Shown: positions 21,742 through 32,429 of the stretch, piece by piece
Layout: each line of letters begins with the position of its first letter
How positions within the stretch are numbered: position 1 is the stretch's first letter
DNA from: Austropuccinia psidii
Lineage: Eukaryota > Basidiomycota > Pucciniomycetes > Pucciniales > Sphaerophragmiaceae
NCBI GenBank assembly: GCA_023105745.1
Contig: JALGQZ010000002.1
Span: 80,617,785 to 80,681,784 of the forward strand
Reading direction: 5' to 3'
DNA: 64,000 bases
Translations under genes and position numbers: made by a program
Notes under the pieces: model-generated
What the model saw: the letters and a program-made list of their open reading frames with translations, nothing else
The model's database searches: none
What the model was told of the DNA's origin: nothing

Positions 21742-23175
21742 TGTCAGGCTGAGTCTATGATGAAGCAGTAATTAAACTATCTACAACTTCAACTATTACT
21801 GTGACACGGTCATAAAGGTTTAAAAGAAAGATTTTTGATGATAATAAGGGCTTATGAATAAAATAAAAAGGCTTTACTATTGTGGAATAGTGGTGGTGAG
21901 CACTGTTGAAAGCCCTGGGTGCAGTTTTACCTGTTGGATTACAATAATAAAGACTACAATACTTAAAGTTAAATTATACCTGGTTATTTTCCAAGAGTAT
22001 AACTGTTTTTGATAGTTTTACTATGTAGGAATTCAAGAGAAGGATGAGAAAACCTTTTCAGGCTGGGAAAAGTTCCCTTTTTGTCCTGAAATGGGGTGAA
22101 AAGGTAGCTAGATCTTTTCATGTGGAGGAAGTACAGATTTCTCACTCTCCAGGACAGTATTGTGGTTTTCAAAAGGCCTGTATAGCCTGTATTGGGCTCA
22201 GTTTTGGTTTTGAAACCACATCTGGGCAATTTTCACCAATACAGGGTGAAAAGTTTCATCTGGGGCCACACAGCCTGATTCTGACATGTATGACATGTAG
22301 AATTCTGTACAGAACCTGTATGGTACCCCAGTATTGAATGAACTATGACTTGTTGAATTAAAAACAAGCGTCTTCATCTGTTTGACACCTCATAAGCATG
22401 GCTATGGGATATTATCCCATGGTAAGGCTGTATTTGACAAATGGTGGGATTTTGACCTTAAAACAGCCATAACTTGGTCAGTTCTTGAGATATCAACCTT
22501 GAAATTGGTTCAGTGTGTAGCCCTGTATAGTTTCTACACAATGGTACCTCATTTGATATGGTTATAATCAAATATGGCAAAGTGATCCCATGTACAAAAC
22601 TTTTGTACATATGCATGGTTTTAGGCAAAAGCTGTATTGGGCTTGTTTGCCTTACAACTTTTGTTCTAGATGATATATGGGGAAATGAATGGCACCATCA
22701 GATAGCCCTTATTGTGCCCTTTCCAAAAGGACCCCACTCTAGGTATCTCACACTAAGACTGTAGAATTAAGATTAGACGTGAATATTTTATTCACCCTTA
22801 TTTGGCCTGAATTTGACCATAACTTCAGTAATACTGGTGCTATCTCAGTTTGGCTGGTACCATTAGATAGCCCTGACTTAGAGCCTCATTTTTAACACCC
22901 ATTTGTTGGGGTTAGGCCTCTTACTCTGTATTTCAGATGAGAGGTGCAAATTAAGGTTTATGCTCAGCAACAGCTTTGAGCATGAATAACTTTGTTATTA
23001 TTTGTCCTATGGTGATGGGACTTGTATATTTGGAAAGGGGTACATTTCCTCTTTTTTTGATACCTTTTGAGCTGATTTGGCTCAGCTCCATGTTTTGGTG
23101 GTATCTTGCCTATACCATTGATTTATGGTATCTGGCTGTCATGCTTGTGCTCTTGTTTTGAGTAACAGGCTAACA
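21742..23175 (-). repeat. A3 5' LTR
   Basis: 1434 bp. On the plus strand it starts TGTCAGGCTGAGTC and ends GAGTAACAGGCTAACA, so TG...CA with partly inverted ends. One side is the primer-binding site and the other breaks B2 integrase. The partner LTR is outside the window. No gene is seen inside. Confidence 0.82.
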
Positions 23176-25700
23176 TGCATAGTCCTTGATAATTTGATAC
23201 ATGCCAGCCCAATAAAAATCCTTCTTGATGAGCTTTAGGGTCTTCTCCTGGCCAGGGTGGTCAGCCAATGGTGAGTCATGACAATTTTGAAGGATATCCA
23301 ATTGAAGTTCATGATTGCTTGGGATGACTACTCTATCTTTGAATAATAACAATTTGGCTTGAGGTTCAAGAGTATAATCTGAGACTGATCCACCTCTTTC
23401 TGATTGCTTGAGAATTTCCTTATAATCTTTGTCGTGCCATACTGCCTTCTGAATTTGATTAACTAAATCTGAGAAAAATTCAACTTTGATTGAGAAGAAT
23501 CTTGACGGTTTAATTTCATTTTGCTTGAGAACTTGATGAAAGTTTTGAAGATTCTTGATGATGAAGTCCACCCCCCTCTCTGGGTACATGTTGTGCTGAC
23601 GTGACATGGCGTCTGGTAAAGTGGCCAGTCTGCCTGGGTGGTAAGTGATAGAGAAGTGAAATTCAGAGAGAAACTCTGCCCAATGGTATGGATGGTGAGT
23701 AAGGACTTGAGAATAAATGAAATATTGAAGCAAAGAGTGGTCTGTCAAGACTTCAAAGGAATCAGAAAGAGAAAGAATAAAGGCTCTCCAGCGCTTGAGA
23801 GCAAAACTATGGCAAGGAGTTCCTTGTCATGAATTTCATAGTTGAGCTCAGCTGAGAGGAGCTTGCAACTATAAAATGAAATGGGATGCTTTCCTGAGTC
23901 ATTCACCTGACTCAGTACAGAACCCAAGGCATAATCAGAAGCATCAGTCTCTACAATAGTTGGTAGAGAAGGATTGAAATGGGATAGGATGGGGGAAGTG
24001 GTGAAAGCTTCTTTAAGTATTTGAAACTGACTAAGAGCTTCCTCATTGAAGATTAAAGGACAAGATTTTTTAAGGAGGGAAGTGGGAGCAGAGATTTTTT
24101 TGGAATAATTTTTAATGAAACAATGACAAAGGTTGGCAAAGCCAAGGAAAGATTGGAGTGCTTTGATGTTATTTGGCTGAGGCCAATTGAGGATTTGCTG
24201 ACCTTTGGAAGAATCCATCTTGAGGCCTTCACTTGAAACAATATGGACCAAGTATTCCACACTTGAGGCATGGAATACACATTTCAAGGCTTTGGCAAAT
24301 ACATTATTGTCCCTCAGTCTTTAGAGGACAGAAGCCACATGTTTGGCATGTTCCTCCTGAGAACTAGAGAAGACCATAATATCATCTAAGTATACTACAA
24401 CAAAAATATTCAAGAAATCTGCAAAGATATCATTCACAAGATTGTGGAATGAAGCAGGAGAATCAGTCAAGCCAAATGGCATAAGCAAAAATTCATAACC
24501 ACCATATTTAGTTCTAAAGGCAGTTAAGTGCTCATCCCCCTTTTGGATTCTAAAGAGGTTATAAGCACCATGGAAATCTATCTTGGAGAAGCTAGTAGCA
24601 CCGTTAAAGAAGGTAAGAAGCTGATTCATTGGAGGAACAGGATACCTGCAGTCCTAGTGACAGCATTAAGTTTGCGGTAGTCAACACACAAACAAAGGCC
24701 ACCATCCTTTTTCTTAACAAATAGGACAGGTGCTCCTGTTGAAGAGGAGCTTGGACTTATGAAACCTTTCTCTACATTCTCTGAAATGTAGGCCCGTAGT
24801 GTTTCTGGCTCATTTTTTTATAAAGAGCAGATAACACCAACTGGAGGTAGAAGACCCTCCAGTGAAATATGATGATCACAGGCGTGGTGTGGAGGAAGTT
24901 TCTCTGCTTTCACCTGGGAGAATACATCCAAATATTTCTGATAAGCAGGAGGGACCACCTTCAGCACACTTTCAATCTATTCTGGCTCTTCCTCCTCATC
25001 CCACTGCTCCTGCAGGAAGGCATGAAGAGATAAAGGAGGAAGGTCCATATTGCCTTGAAAGAGATGAAGTGAAGATATAGCAACATCCTCTCCAGCATCT
25101 TTGATCTCTTTGAAGAATTCATCTCTTGATGGAAGTCATGACTTAGAGGGAATGATGGAAGGGGGAAGGGAAGGTGTCTTAAGTTCACCAACCAGAGCAG
25201 CACTGTTGATGGCAGTGGCAAAGTCATTACTAGCAGAAGAAAAAATACCACTCAAATCATTATGACTATAATCATAGGTTATGAATCAATTTTTCCAATC
25301 AATAGTGGGAGTAAAATGGTAAATAAAATCATAGCCAAATATGAGGTCTTCTCCCTTGGGTGAATCTATGATGAAGAAATCCCATTCAAAACTTAGCAAT
25401 GAAGGCAAGTCAATAACCCACTTGGTATAATGGGTGATGAACAGGGAAATGGATTCATTAGAATCCAAAATGAAAAGAGGAATCTTTTCAGGGAGCTCTG
25501 ATATGGTCAATGAGTACTTGAGAACAAAACTCTTCGCAAGAAAAGAGTTTTTAGCACCAGAATCAATGAGAATACTACAAAAAAATCAGAGAGAGAAGAG
25601 AAAATAAAAAATTTTGAAGATTTCTTGACACTAGTATTCAGAGTGCACAATTGTGCTCTTGAAGGAAATAAGCAATAACCATTGAACACATCATGATTAC
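23176..25700 (-). pseudogene. B2 pol pseudogene (protease to integrase HHCC)
   Basis: Read leftwards: protease (frameshifted near 25560), RT with FSKIDFHGAYN and an intact VVVYLDDIMVF box near 24390, RNase H with ETDASDYALGSVLSQ near 23930, a stop/frameshift near 23760, then the tether and integrase zinc domain (HDSPLADHPGQEKTL). It ends at IIKDY, where A3 was inserted. At least six breaks separate the open segments (25689, 25510, 25251, 24629, 24287, 23748). Coding homology to B1 pol is continuous. Confidence 0.88.
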
Positions 25701-25715
25701 CACTCAGGCTTTTCC

Positions 25716-25872
25716 CTGCTAGCTAGGGAAGCCTTTTGATGAACCCTGCCCATTTTCAGCCCTCTTGCAGCATTTTTCAAATGGGTGCTTTCCACCACAA
25801 TAGTTGCACAAGCCTTCTTTAATCCTCCTCTCCTTTTCAGAACAAATTAATTTGCTGTCCTTATTGAGGAGA
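25716..25872 (-). pseudogene. B2 gag C-terminus with zinc knuckle
   Basis: Carries GLCNYCGGKHPFEKC, the same C-x2-C-x3-H-x4-C knuckle as B1 gag, one residue shorter than the canonical CCHC. It is followed by the conserved end that includes the GGGAAAA frameshift heptamer (minus strand, around 25730). The rest of gag is displaced to 36251-37425 by B1. Confidence 0.85.
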
Positions 25873-26649
25873 TGTAACAACCATCCATCAGGGGTAAGGG
25901 TATTCATTCATACACCCACTCAAACACCCCAAATCAGCAAATCCAGTATCTGCATCAGCATGCAGTTTCAGCAATCTTCATTCTGAAACATGCATACAGC
26001 TTGGTACCTCAATACAGCCTTTCAATACCTGTACAGGCTGGATTCACCCAATACAGTTTCAATACACCAATATGGAACTGTATGATCACTCAAATACACC
26101 ACACCTCTTGTACAGGCTCTGTACAGCTGTACAGGACCTGTATTGGCCAGACTCAATTCAAATCATCAAGTATTCTCATGAAAACTCTTCTCTGGATCAG
26201 GGCTGGTGATTCTCACATATACCAGCCCCTCTTTCTCCCCCCTGGGGATTTTTCCCCAGTTAATTAATTTAGTTGATTTATTATTATCTGAATATTCTTA
26301 TCCTTATATTTTGGGTATTATATTTATTTAATCTTAAGTTAGTCTTTGCCTTTTTTCTTTCTTCGCCTGTACAGTATGAGTTGGGTGGCCATATCCTTAT
26401 TAACCCTTCTCTTTCCATTCTGACAGGTTGAAACAGTGGACTTGGACTTGTTTGTGGCTGGCTCTTCTATTTCGTATTCTTATTTCTTTTGTTGCTGCTT
26501 TTCTTATATTCATTCTTTTAGTAATTCATCTTTAACACTCTTAAGTGTATCTTATCTTATCTTATCTTATCTTATCTTTGAGCCCTCCATAAGTGAGTCC
26601 CAGTTTACTGAGTGCCAGGCCCTCTTCACTTCGAAGAGCCCCTGTGACA
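25873..26649 (+). repeat. B1 5' LTR
   Basis: 777 bp, TGTAACAACCATCC...GCCCCTGTGACA. A (TCTTA)n run lies near 26555-26575. The five differences from the 3' LTR are four T/C or C/T changes or G/T changes and one T/G change, and one alters a CpG. The promoter should lie here, but I cannot place a TATA box with confidence. Confidence 0.95.
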
Positions 26650-27351
26650 TTAAATTAATTAACTCATATTTGATTCTTCTTTTCATTCATTTATATTCAT
26701 TTCCTTTTATTCATCAAATTATGATCTCTTAATGACTTTATGATTCTTAATGATCATGATTTTTCTCTCTTATCAATTTTTCATCTCACTCATTTCATTC
26801 TTATGAAAATTTATTCTTTTCTTTTCTTAATCATTGCTGACCATTTCATCACTTCATTTTATTTTATCAATCAAATTTTTTCTGTGTTCTATTCAGGTCT
26901 TATTCAGGAGTTATTGATTGGCTTAATTGATTGGATTATTCATTGGGATTCATTTGGGTTATTGATTCAGGACTTATTGGATTTATTGACTTTGAAATCT
27001 CAAGATATTGATTGATCCTCAAGAATTTATTTTGATTTATTGATTGATTTGACTCATCAAGATATTGAATTGATTTCTGAAGATTTTGAATTGATTGATT
27101 GATTCCTCAAGACCTTGATTTCATATTGAAGACACTGAATTATTGATTTATTGATTATTGATTTACTCAAGATTATTGATATTTGATTTGATTTGATTGT
27201 TGATTGATTGAATTTATTTGACTGTTGATTGAATTTGATTCCTCAAGATTTGAATTGATTCCTCAAGATTCATCAAGATTTTATTGTGATTGATTTGGCC
27301 AAATTTGATTATTCTTCTTAATACCATCAAGTTATTTTAATTCTTTTCATA
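26650..27351 (+). other. B1 5' leader, low-complexity TTGATT/CTCAAGA-rich
   Basis: About 700 bp between LTR and gag, poor in G and built of imperfect TTGATT and CCTCAAGA motifs, especially 26890-27300. There is no TGG-type primer-binding site next to the LTR; the sequence is TTAAATTAATTAACTCATA. AACTCATA at 26661-26668 is complementary to TATGAGTT at 26375-26382 in the LTR. The same leader type occurs in B2 and B3. Confidence 0.7.
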
Positions 27352-28713
27352 ATGCCAGTCCAGCATAGCCCCCCAGCAAAGAATACTAGATCCCAGAAAA
27401 TTCCAGCTGTTCTCACTCCTACACCAAGGGCTCCTCTTGACCGCACACCATCAGTTCATCAACTGAGTGCAAATTTGGACAGAGGACCACCAATGGAAGG
27501 AGCAGCACCCTCAAGAAGAGGTGGAATGAAATCTAGAAGATCAAGATCCTTTTCTGGACTTTTGGGTGGCTACCCTGGCATGTCTGAAGGTGCAAGAGCA
27601 AGATTAGGGGAAGTTGAAGATGAAGAGGGGGAAGAGTCTGTGGAAGAGGAAGATTCTGGGGAAACTGAAGTGGCAGATGCCTTGGCAAATGCTCCAGAGG
27701 TACCTCAGGGTTCTAATCTAGCCCTTTCTAGTCAACCTCTTGTCTCTCAAACTGATCCAAGTCTCCTCAAGATGATGGAGCAGATGACTCAATTCATGGG
27801 ACAACTCACTCAAGCAGTTGCCCCCAGGGACAATTCCAAAGCCCCTGCTTTCAAGACTCCAACCATGAAGGCACCTGATTCTTTTGATGGTACTCAAGCT
27901 CATAAGTTGAGAGGATTTATCCAATCCTGTCAACTAATTTTCCATAATGATCCAGCAAACTTCTTCTCAGACAGGAAGAAGGTTTTGTACTCAACTTCTT
28001 TTCTCACTGGTAGAGCTGGCAAATGGATTGAACCCTACCTCTCAAATATTTCCAATGAAGACCCTTCCTACCTCCTCAATAATTGGCCATTGTTTGAATC
28101 TCAATTATTCACTCTGTTTGGTGACCCCAATGAAGTCAGGAAAGCTGAACAAGAGTTGGACAATTTGAGGATGAAGGAAAGTGGTCATGTTTCCTTGTAC
28201 ATAGCAGACTTCAGAAGCTTAATGTCAAGAATTGGAGATTGGGGGGAAAGAGCTTATATCCATGTTTACAGAAGAGGATTGGCATCAAGATTATTGGATC
28301 AGTTGGCCTCTCACCCCGGAACTTTTGACACTCTTCAAGAACTTATGGATGTCACTTTAGAATTAGACACAAGATATCATGAGAGGCAAAAGGAAAAGGG
28401 TGGCAATCAAGAGAAGAAGCCTCCAGTAATTGGATCCAATCAGTCTAGGCCTCCTCAAAACTCATCTTCAAAGAGGCCTCACCAGAAGAAGAATAAGAAG
28501 GGCAAGCAATTCCAATCTTCAAAGGACAAGCCCCATGCTGCTCTCCTCAATAAGGACAATAAATTAATCGGTTCTGAAAAGGAGAGGAGGATTAAAGAGG
28601 GGTTGTGTACTTATTGTGGTGGAAAGCACCCAATTGAAAAATGCTCCAAGAGACCTCAGAACAAGCCTGGGTCATCATCAAGAGGCTTCCCTAGCAAGCA
28701 GGGAAAAGCCTGA
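27352..28713 (+). CDS. B1 Gag (capsid-nucleocapsid)
   Basis: 453 codons, ATG to TGA, intact. The N-terminal ~110 residues are Pro/Arg-rich with an acidic stretch (EDEEGEESVEEE). Residues ~145-350 form a retrotransposon-gag capsid domain (PDSFDGTQAHKLRGFIQSCQ, FLTGRAGKWIEPYL, SLYIADFRSLMSRIGDWGE). A basic linker leads to a zinc knuckle CTYCGGKHPIEKC near residue 420, with spacing C-x2-C-x3-H-x4-C, one residue shorter than usual. It would assemble particles and bind genomic RNA. The start was chosen because the ATG opens the conserved block also seen in B2. Pol lies in the -1 frame and overlaps the last 19 bases. Confidence 0.95.
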   Translation: MPVQHSPPAKNTRSQKIPAVLTPTPRAPLDRTPSVHQLSANLDRGPPMEGAAPSRRGGMKSRRSRSFSGLLGGYPGMSEGARARLGEVEDEEGEESVEEEDSGETEVADALANAPEVPQGSNLALSSQPLVSQTDPSLLKMMEQMTQFMGQLTQAVAPRDNSKAPAFKTPTMKAPDSFDGTQAHKLRGFIQSCQLIFHNDPANFFSDRKKVLYSTSFLTGRAGKWIEPYLSNISNEDPSYLLNNWPLFESQLFTLFGDPNEVRKAEQELDNLRMKESGHVSLYIADFRSLMSRIGDWGERAYIHVYRRGLASRLLDQLASHPGTFDTLQELMDVTLELDTRYHERQKEKGGNQEKKPPVIGSNQSRPPQNSSSKRPHQKKNKKGKQFQSSKDKPHAALLNKDNKLIGSEKERRIKEGLCTYCGGKHPIEKCSKRPQNKPGSSSRGFPSKQGKA

Positions 28714-28746
28714 GTGGGGATCATGATGTGTTCAATGGTTCTCACT
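28701..28746 (+). promoter_or_regulatory. Programmed -1 ribosomal frameshift signal (gag to pol)
   Basis: Heptamer G GGA AAA (28701-28707) lies in the correct gag register, 3 bases before the TGA at 28711. Slipping back one base enters the pol frame, open from 28695. A 5-nt spacer is followed by a possible 8-bp stem, AGTGGGGA (28713-28720) with TTCTCACT (28739-28746), including two G-U pairs and an 18-nt loop. The heptamer is retained in B2 and B3. Confidence 0.7.
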
Positions 28747-31700
28747 TATTTCCTTCAAGAGCACAATTGTGCACTCTGAATACTAGTGTCAAGAAATCTT
28801 TAAAATTTCTTATTTTCTCTTCTGTCTCTGATATTTTTTATAGTATTCTCATTGATTCTGGTGCTACAAACTCTTTTATTGCAAAGAATTTTGTTCTCAA
28901 GTACTCATTGACTCTGTCAGAGCTCCCTGAAAAGATTCCTCTTTTCATTTTGGATTCTAATGAATCCCCTGCCTTGTTCATCACCCATTATACCAAGTGG
29001 GTAGTTGACTTGCCTTCCTTCCCAAGCTTTGAATGGGATTTCTTTATCATAGATTCACCCAAAGGAGAAGACCCGATATTGGGCTATGATTTCCTTTATC
29101 ATTTCAATCCCATTATTGATTGGAAAAATGGATTGATCACCTATGATTCTAATCATAAGGATTCTAGTGGTATTACTCTTTCTACTAGTAATGACTTATC
29201 CACTGCTGTCAACAGTGTTGCTCTGGCTGGTGAACTTAAGACACCTTCCATCCCTTCTTCTGTCCATATCCCTTCCATAATTCCCTCTCAGTCATTACTT
29301 CCATCAAGAGATGAAGTCTTCAAAGAGATAAAGGATGTTGGAGAAGATGTTGCCATATCTTCACTTCATCTCTTCCAAGGGGATATGGACCTTCCTCCCT
29401 TATCCTTTCATGCATCCCTGGAGGAGCAGTGGGATGAGGAGGAAGAGCCAGAAGAAATTGAAACTGTGCTGAAGGTTGTTCCTCCTGCTTATCACCACTA
29501 TTTGGATGTATTCTCCAAGGTGAAAGCAGAGAAACTTCCTCCACACCGCGCCTGTGATCACCATATCGAATTGGAGGGTCTTCTACCTCCAATTGGTGTT
29601 ATCTACTCATTATCAAATCAAGAGTCAGAAACACTGCGGGCCTACATTTCAGAGAATGTAGAGAAAGGTTTCATTAGACCAAGCTCCTCTTCAACAGGAG
29701 CACCCGTCCTTTTTGTCAAGAAAAAGGATGGAGGTCTTCGTTTGTGTGTTGACTACCGCAAACTCAATGCTGTCACTAGGAAGAACAGATACCCTGTTCC
29801 TCCTATGAACCAGCTCCTTACCGTATTCAACGGGTCCACTATCTTCTCCAAGATAGATTTGCGTGGTGCATATAACCTTCTGAGAATCAAAGAGGGGGAT
29901 GAGCACTTAACTGCCTTTAGAACCAAATATGGCAGTTATGAGTATTTGGTCATGCCATTTGGTTTGACCAATGCTCCTGCTTCTTTCCAAAATCTGGTAA
30001 ATGATATCTTTGCAGATTTTTTGGATGTGTTTGTTGTGGTTTATTTAGATGATATTATGGTCTTCTCCAGTTCTGAGGAGGAACATGTCAAACATGTGGC
30101 CTCTGTCCTCCAAAGACTGAGGGACAATAATCTGTTTGCCAAAGCCTCCAAGTGTGTATTCCATGCCTCAAGTGTGGAGTACTTGGGTTATGTTGTTTCA
30201 AGTGATGGCCTCAAGATGGATTCTTCAAAAGTTCAGCAAGTCCTCAATTGGCCTCAGCCCAAAAACATCAAGGCTCTTCAATCTTTTCTTGGCTTTGCCA
30301 ATTTTTATCGTCGTTTCATTAAAAATTATTCCAAAAAAATCACTTCTCTCACTTCCCTTCTCAAAAAAGATTCTCCTTTCATCTTCAATGAGGAAGCTCT
30401 TAGTCAGTTTCAAGCACTCAAAGAAGCTTTCACCTCTGCTCCTATCCTCTCTCACTTTAATCCTTCTCTTCCAACCATTGTGGAGACTGATGCCTCTGAT
30501 TATGCCTTGGGTGCTGTACTGAGTCAGGTGAATGACTCAGGAAAGCATCCCATTGCATTTGATAGTCGCAAGCTCTTACCAGCTGAGCTCAACTATGAAA
30601 TTCATGACAAGGAACTCCTTGGCATAGTTTGGGCTCTCAAGCGCTGGAGAGCCTTTCTCCTTTCTCTTTCTGATTCCTTTGAGGTCTTGACAGACCATTG
30701 TTCTCTCCAATATTTTATGTCTTCTAAAGTCCTTACTCGTCATCAAGCCCGTTGGGCTGAATTTTTGTCTGAATTCCACTTTGTTATCACTTACCGCCCA
30801 GGCAGGCTGGCCACTTTACCAGATGCCTTGTCACGTCGGGACGACGTGTACCCAGAGAGGGGGGTGGATTTCATCAGCAAGAATCCTCAAAACTTTCATC
30901 AAGTTCTCAAGCAAAATGAAGTTCAAGAGTCAAGATTCTTTTCCATAAAAGTTGAAATGTTCTCAGATTTAGTTGATCAGATTCAAAGACAAGTATGGCA
31001 AGACAAAGACTATAAGGAGATCCTCAAGAAATTAGCAAGAGGAGAATCAGTCCCAGACTATTCTCTTGAACCTCAAGCAAGATTATTATTGTTCAAAGAT
31101 AGAGTAGTTATTCCAAGCAATCATGAAGTTCAATTGGACATTCTTCAAAGGCGTCATGATTCACCATTGGCTGGCCACCCTGGCCAGGAGAAGACCCTCA
31201 AGCTCATCAAGAGGGATTTTTATTGGGCTGGCATGAATCAAATCATCAAGGACTATGTGTCCTCATGTCAGCAATGTTCAAGAAACAAGAACATCCACCA
31301 TAAGAAGTTTGGACTACTCAAGCCTCTTCAAATTCCATCTGGTCCTTGGAATTCATTATCAATGGACTTCATCACTCAATTGCCTCTGTCAAACAACTTT
31401 GACTCAATCTTAGTAATTGTAGACAGATTCTCAAAAATGGCAATATTCATTCCAACTTATGGCACAATCACTGCACTGGACTTAGCTCAAATCTTCATTA
31501 GTCATGTATTTTCCAAAAATGGCCTTCCAGTAAGTATTGTTAGTGATAGAGGTTCCTTATTTGTTTCATCATTCTGGACCCAGTTATGTCAGCAGCTCAA
31601 GATATCAAGAGACCTGTCAACTGCATTTCACCCTGGAACAGATGGACAGACAGAGAGGGTAAATCAGATACTAGAACAGTACCTTCGGATGTATGTCGGC

Positions 31701-32429
31701 TATCATCAAGATGACTGGCACACCTGGCTCCCTCTGGCTGAATTTGCCTATAATAATGCAGAACATTCATCAACCAAGCAATCACCTTTTTTCACCATTT
31801 ATGGAAGAAATCCCAGCTTTGACTCAATCCATATTTCTCAAGACTCACCTGCTGGAAAGTTATCAACAAAACTCCAATCAGTACAGCAAGTTGTCAAAGA
31901 GGAATTAGAGTCAGCAATAAGGAGATTCAAGAAGTATGCAGATAGAAATAGGGCAATTCCACCTGATTTCCAACCTGGGGACAAAGTATGGCTAGCTTCC
32001 AAGAACATCAAGACAACAAGACCCACCAAGAAATTATCAGAAAGATGGTTGGGACCCTTTGAAGTTCTGAAGAAGATTGGCAGCCATGCATATCACCTCA
32101 AGTTGCCTCAGCAATGGAAGACAGTTCACCCTGTATTCCATGTGTCCTTATTAGAACCAGTCAAGCATTCAACTATCCCAAATCGTCATCAATTGCCGCC
32201 ACCACCAGTTCTAGTGGAGGAGCAAGAGGAATGGGAAGTGGCTCAGGTTCTGGACTCAAAACTCAAGAGAGGTAAATTATGGTATCTGGTAGAGTGGAAA
32301 GGATTCAGTGAAGACCCAGAAAGAACCACTTGGGAACCATCTTCCAACCTTACCAACTCACCAGACCTTGTCAAGGATTTCCATTCATTGTATCCAGACA
32401 AGCCCGGTCCAAATACCTCAAGAGTTTGA
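28728..32429 (+). CDS. B1 Pol: protease, reverse transcriptase, RNase H, integrase with chromodomain
   Basis: 1233 codons without a stop. The frame opens at 28695 and is probably reached by -1 frameshifting rather than its own start; 28728 is a GTG. Order by approximate residue: protease LIDSGATNSF (~42); RT with KIDLRGAYN and VVYLDDIMVF (~437); RNase H ETDASDYALGAVLSQ (~585); integrase zinc domain HDSPLAGH...CQQCSR (~810-855); catalytic core Asp in LSMDF (~880), Asp in VSDRGS (~938) and Glu in TERVNQ (~975); GDKVWLASKNI; chromodomain with WYLVEWKGFSEDPE and TWEP (~1165-1218). All key catalytic residues are present. A canonical chromodomain marks a chromovirus, a group thought to be guided to modified histones. 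Confidence 0.96.
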   Translation: MFNGSHLFPSRAQLCTLNTSVKKSLKFLIFSSVSDIFYSILIDSGATNSFIAKNFVLKYSLTLSELPEKIPLFILDSNESPALFITHYTKWVVDLPSFPSFEWDFFIIDSPKGEDPILGYDFLYHFNPIIDWKNGLITYDSNHKDSSGITLSTSNDLSTAVNSVALAGELKTPSIPSSVHIPSIIPSQSLLPSRDEVFKEIKDVGEDVAISSLHLFQGDMDLPPLSFHASLEEQWDEEEEPEEIETVLKVVPPAYHHYLDVFSKVKAEKLPPHRACDHHIELEGLLPPIGVIYSLSNQESETLRAYISENVEKGFIRPSSSSTGAPVLFVKKKDGGLRLCVDYRKLNAVTRKNRYPVPPMNQLLTVFNGSTIFSKIDLRGAYNLLRIKEGDEHLTAFRTKYGSYEYLVMPFGLTNAPASFQNLVNDIFADFLDVFVVVYLDDIMVFSSSEEEHVKHVASVLQRLRDNNLFAKASKCVFHASSVEYLGYVVSSDGLKMDSSKVQQVLNWPQPKNIKALQSFLGFANFYRRFIKNYSKKITSLTSLLKKDSPFIFNEEALSQFQALKEAFTSAPILSHFNPSLPTIVETDASDYALGAVLSQVNDSGKHPIAFDSRKLLPAELNYEIHDKELLGIVWALKRWRAFLLSLSDSFEVLTDHCSLQYFMSSKVLTRHQARWAEFLSEFHFVITYRPGRLATLPDALSRRDDVYPERGVDFISKNPQNFHQVLKQNEVQESRFFSIKVEMFSDLVDQIQRQVWQDKDYKEILKKLARGESVPDYSLEPQARLLLFKDRVVIPSNHEVQLDILQRRHDSPLAGHPGQEKTLKLIKRDFYWAGMNQIIKDYVSSCQQCSRNKNIHHKKFGLLKPLQIPSGPWNSLSMDFITQLPLSNNFDSILVIVDRFSKMAIFIPTYGTITALDLAQIFISHVFSKNGLPVSIVSDRGSLFVSSFWTQLCQQLKISRDLSTAFHPGTDGQTERVNQILEQYLRMYVGYHQDDWHTWLPLAEFAYNNAEHSSTKQSPFFTIYGRNPSFDSIHISQDSPAGKLSTKLQSVQQVVKEELESAIRRFKKYADRNRAIPPDFQPGDKVWLASKNIKTTRPTKKLSERWLGPFEVLKKIGSHAYHLKLPQQWKTVHPVFHVSLLEPVKHSTIPNRHQLPPPPVLVEEQEEWEVAQVLDSKLKRGKLWYLVEWKGFSEDPERTTWEPSSNLTNSPDLVKDFHSLYPDKPGPNTSRV

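Larger units (their letters stand above)
13718..23175 (-). mobile_element. A3: lineage-A retrotransposon relic, 3' part outside the window
   Basis: Reads leftwards: 5' LTR (23175-21742), primer-binding site, leader, ORF1 with a GWNP motif, gag, protease, reverse transcriptase and RNase H. It is cut at 13718 by the B4 insertion, so integrase and the 3' LTR lie left of the window. A rearranged lineage-A LTR sits in it at 15498-18291. Its right edge lies within B2 integrase (IIKDY), so A3 was inserted into B2; the expected TSD is TGCAT (23176-23180). Confidence 0.88.

Noticed and set aside
26536..26580. CRISPR-like short repeat
   Set aside because: It is a simple (TCTTA)n microsatellite inside the LTR without spacers.
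27352..32429. Host domesticated gag/pol gene
   Set aside because: It sits inside a complete element with paired LTRs and a perfect target duplication, so it belongs to the retrotransposon.
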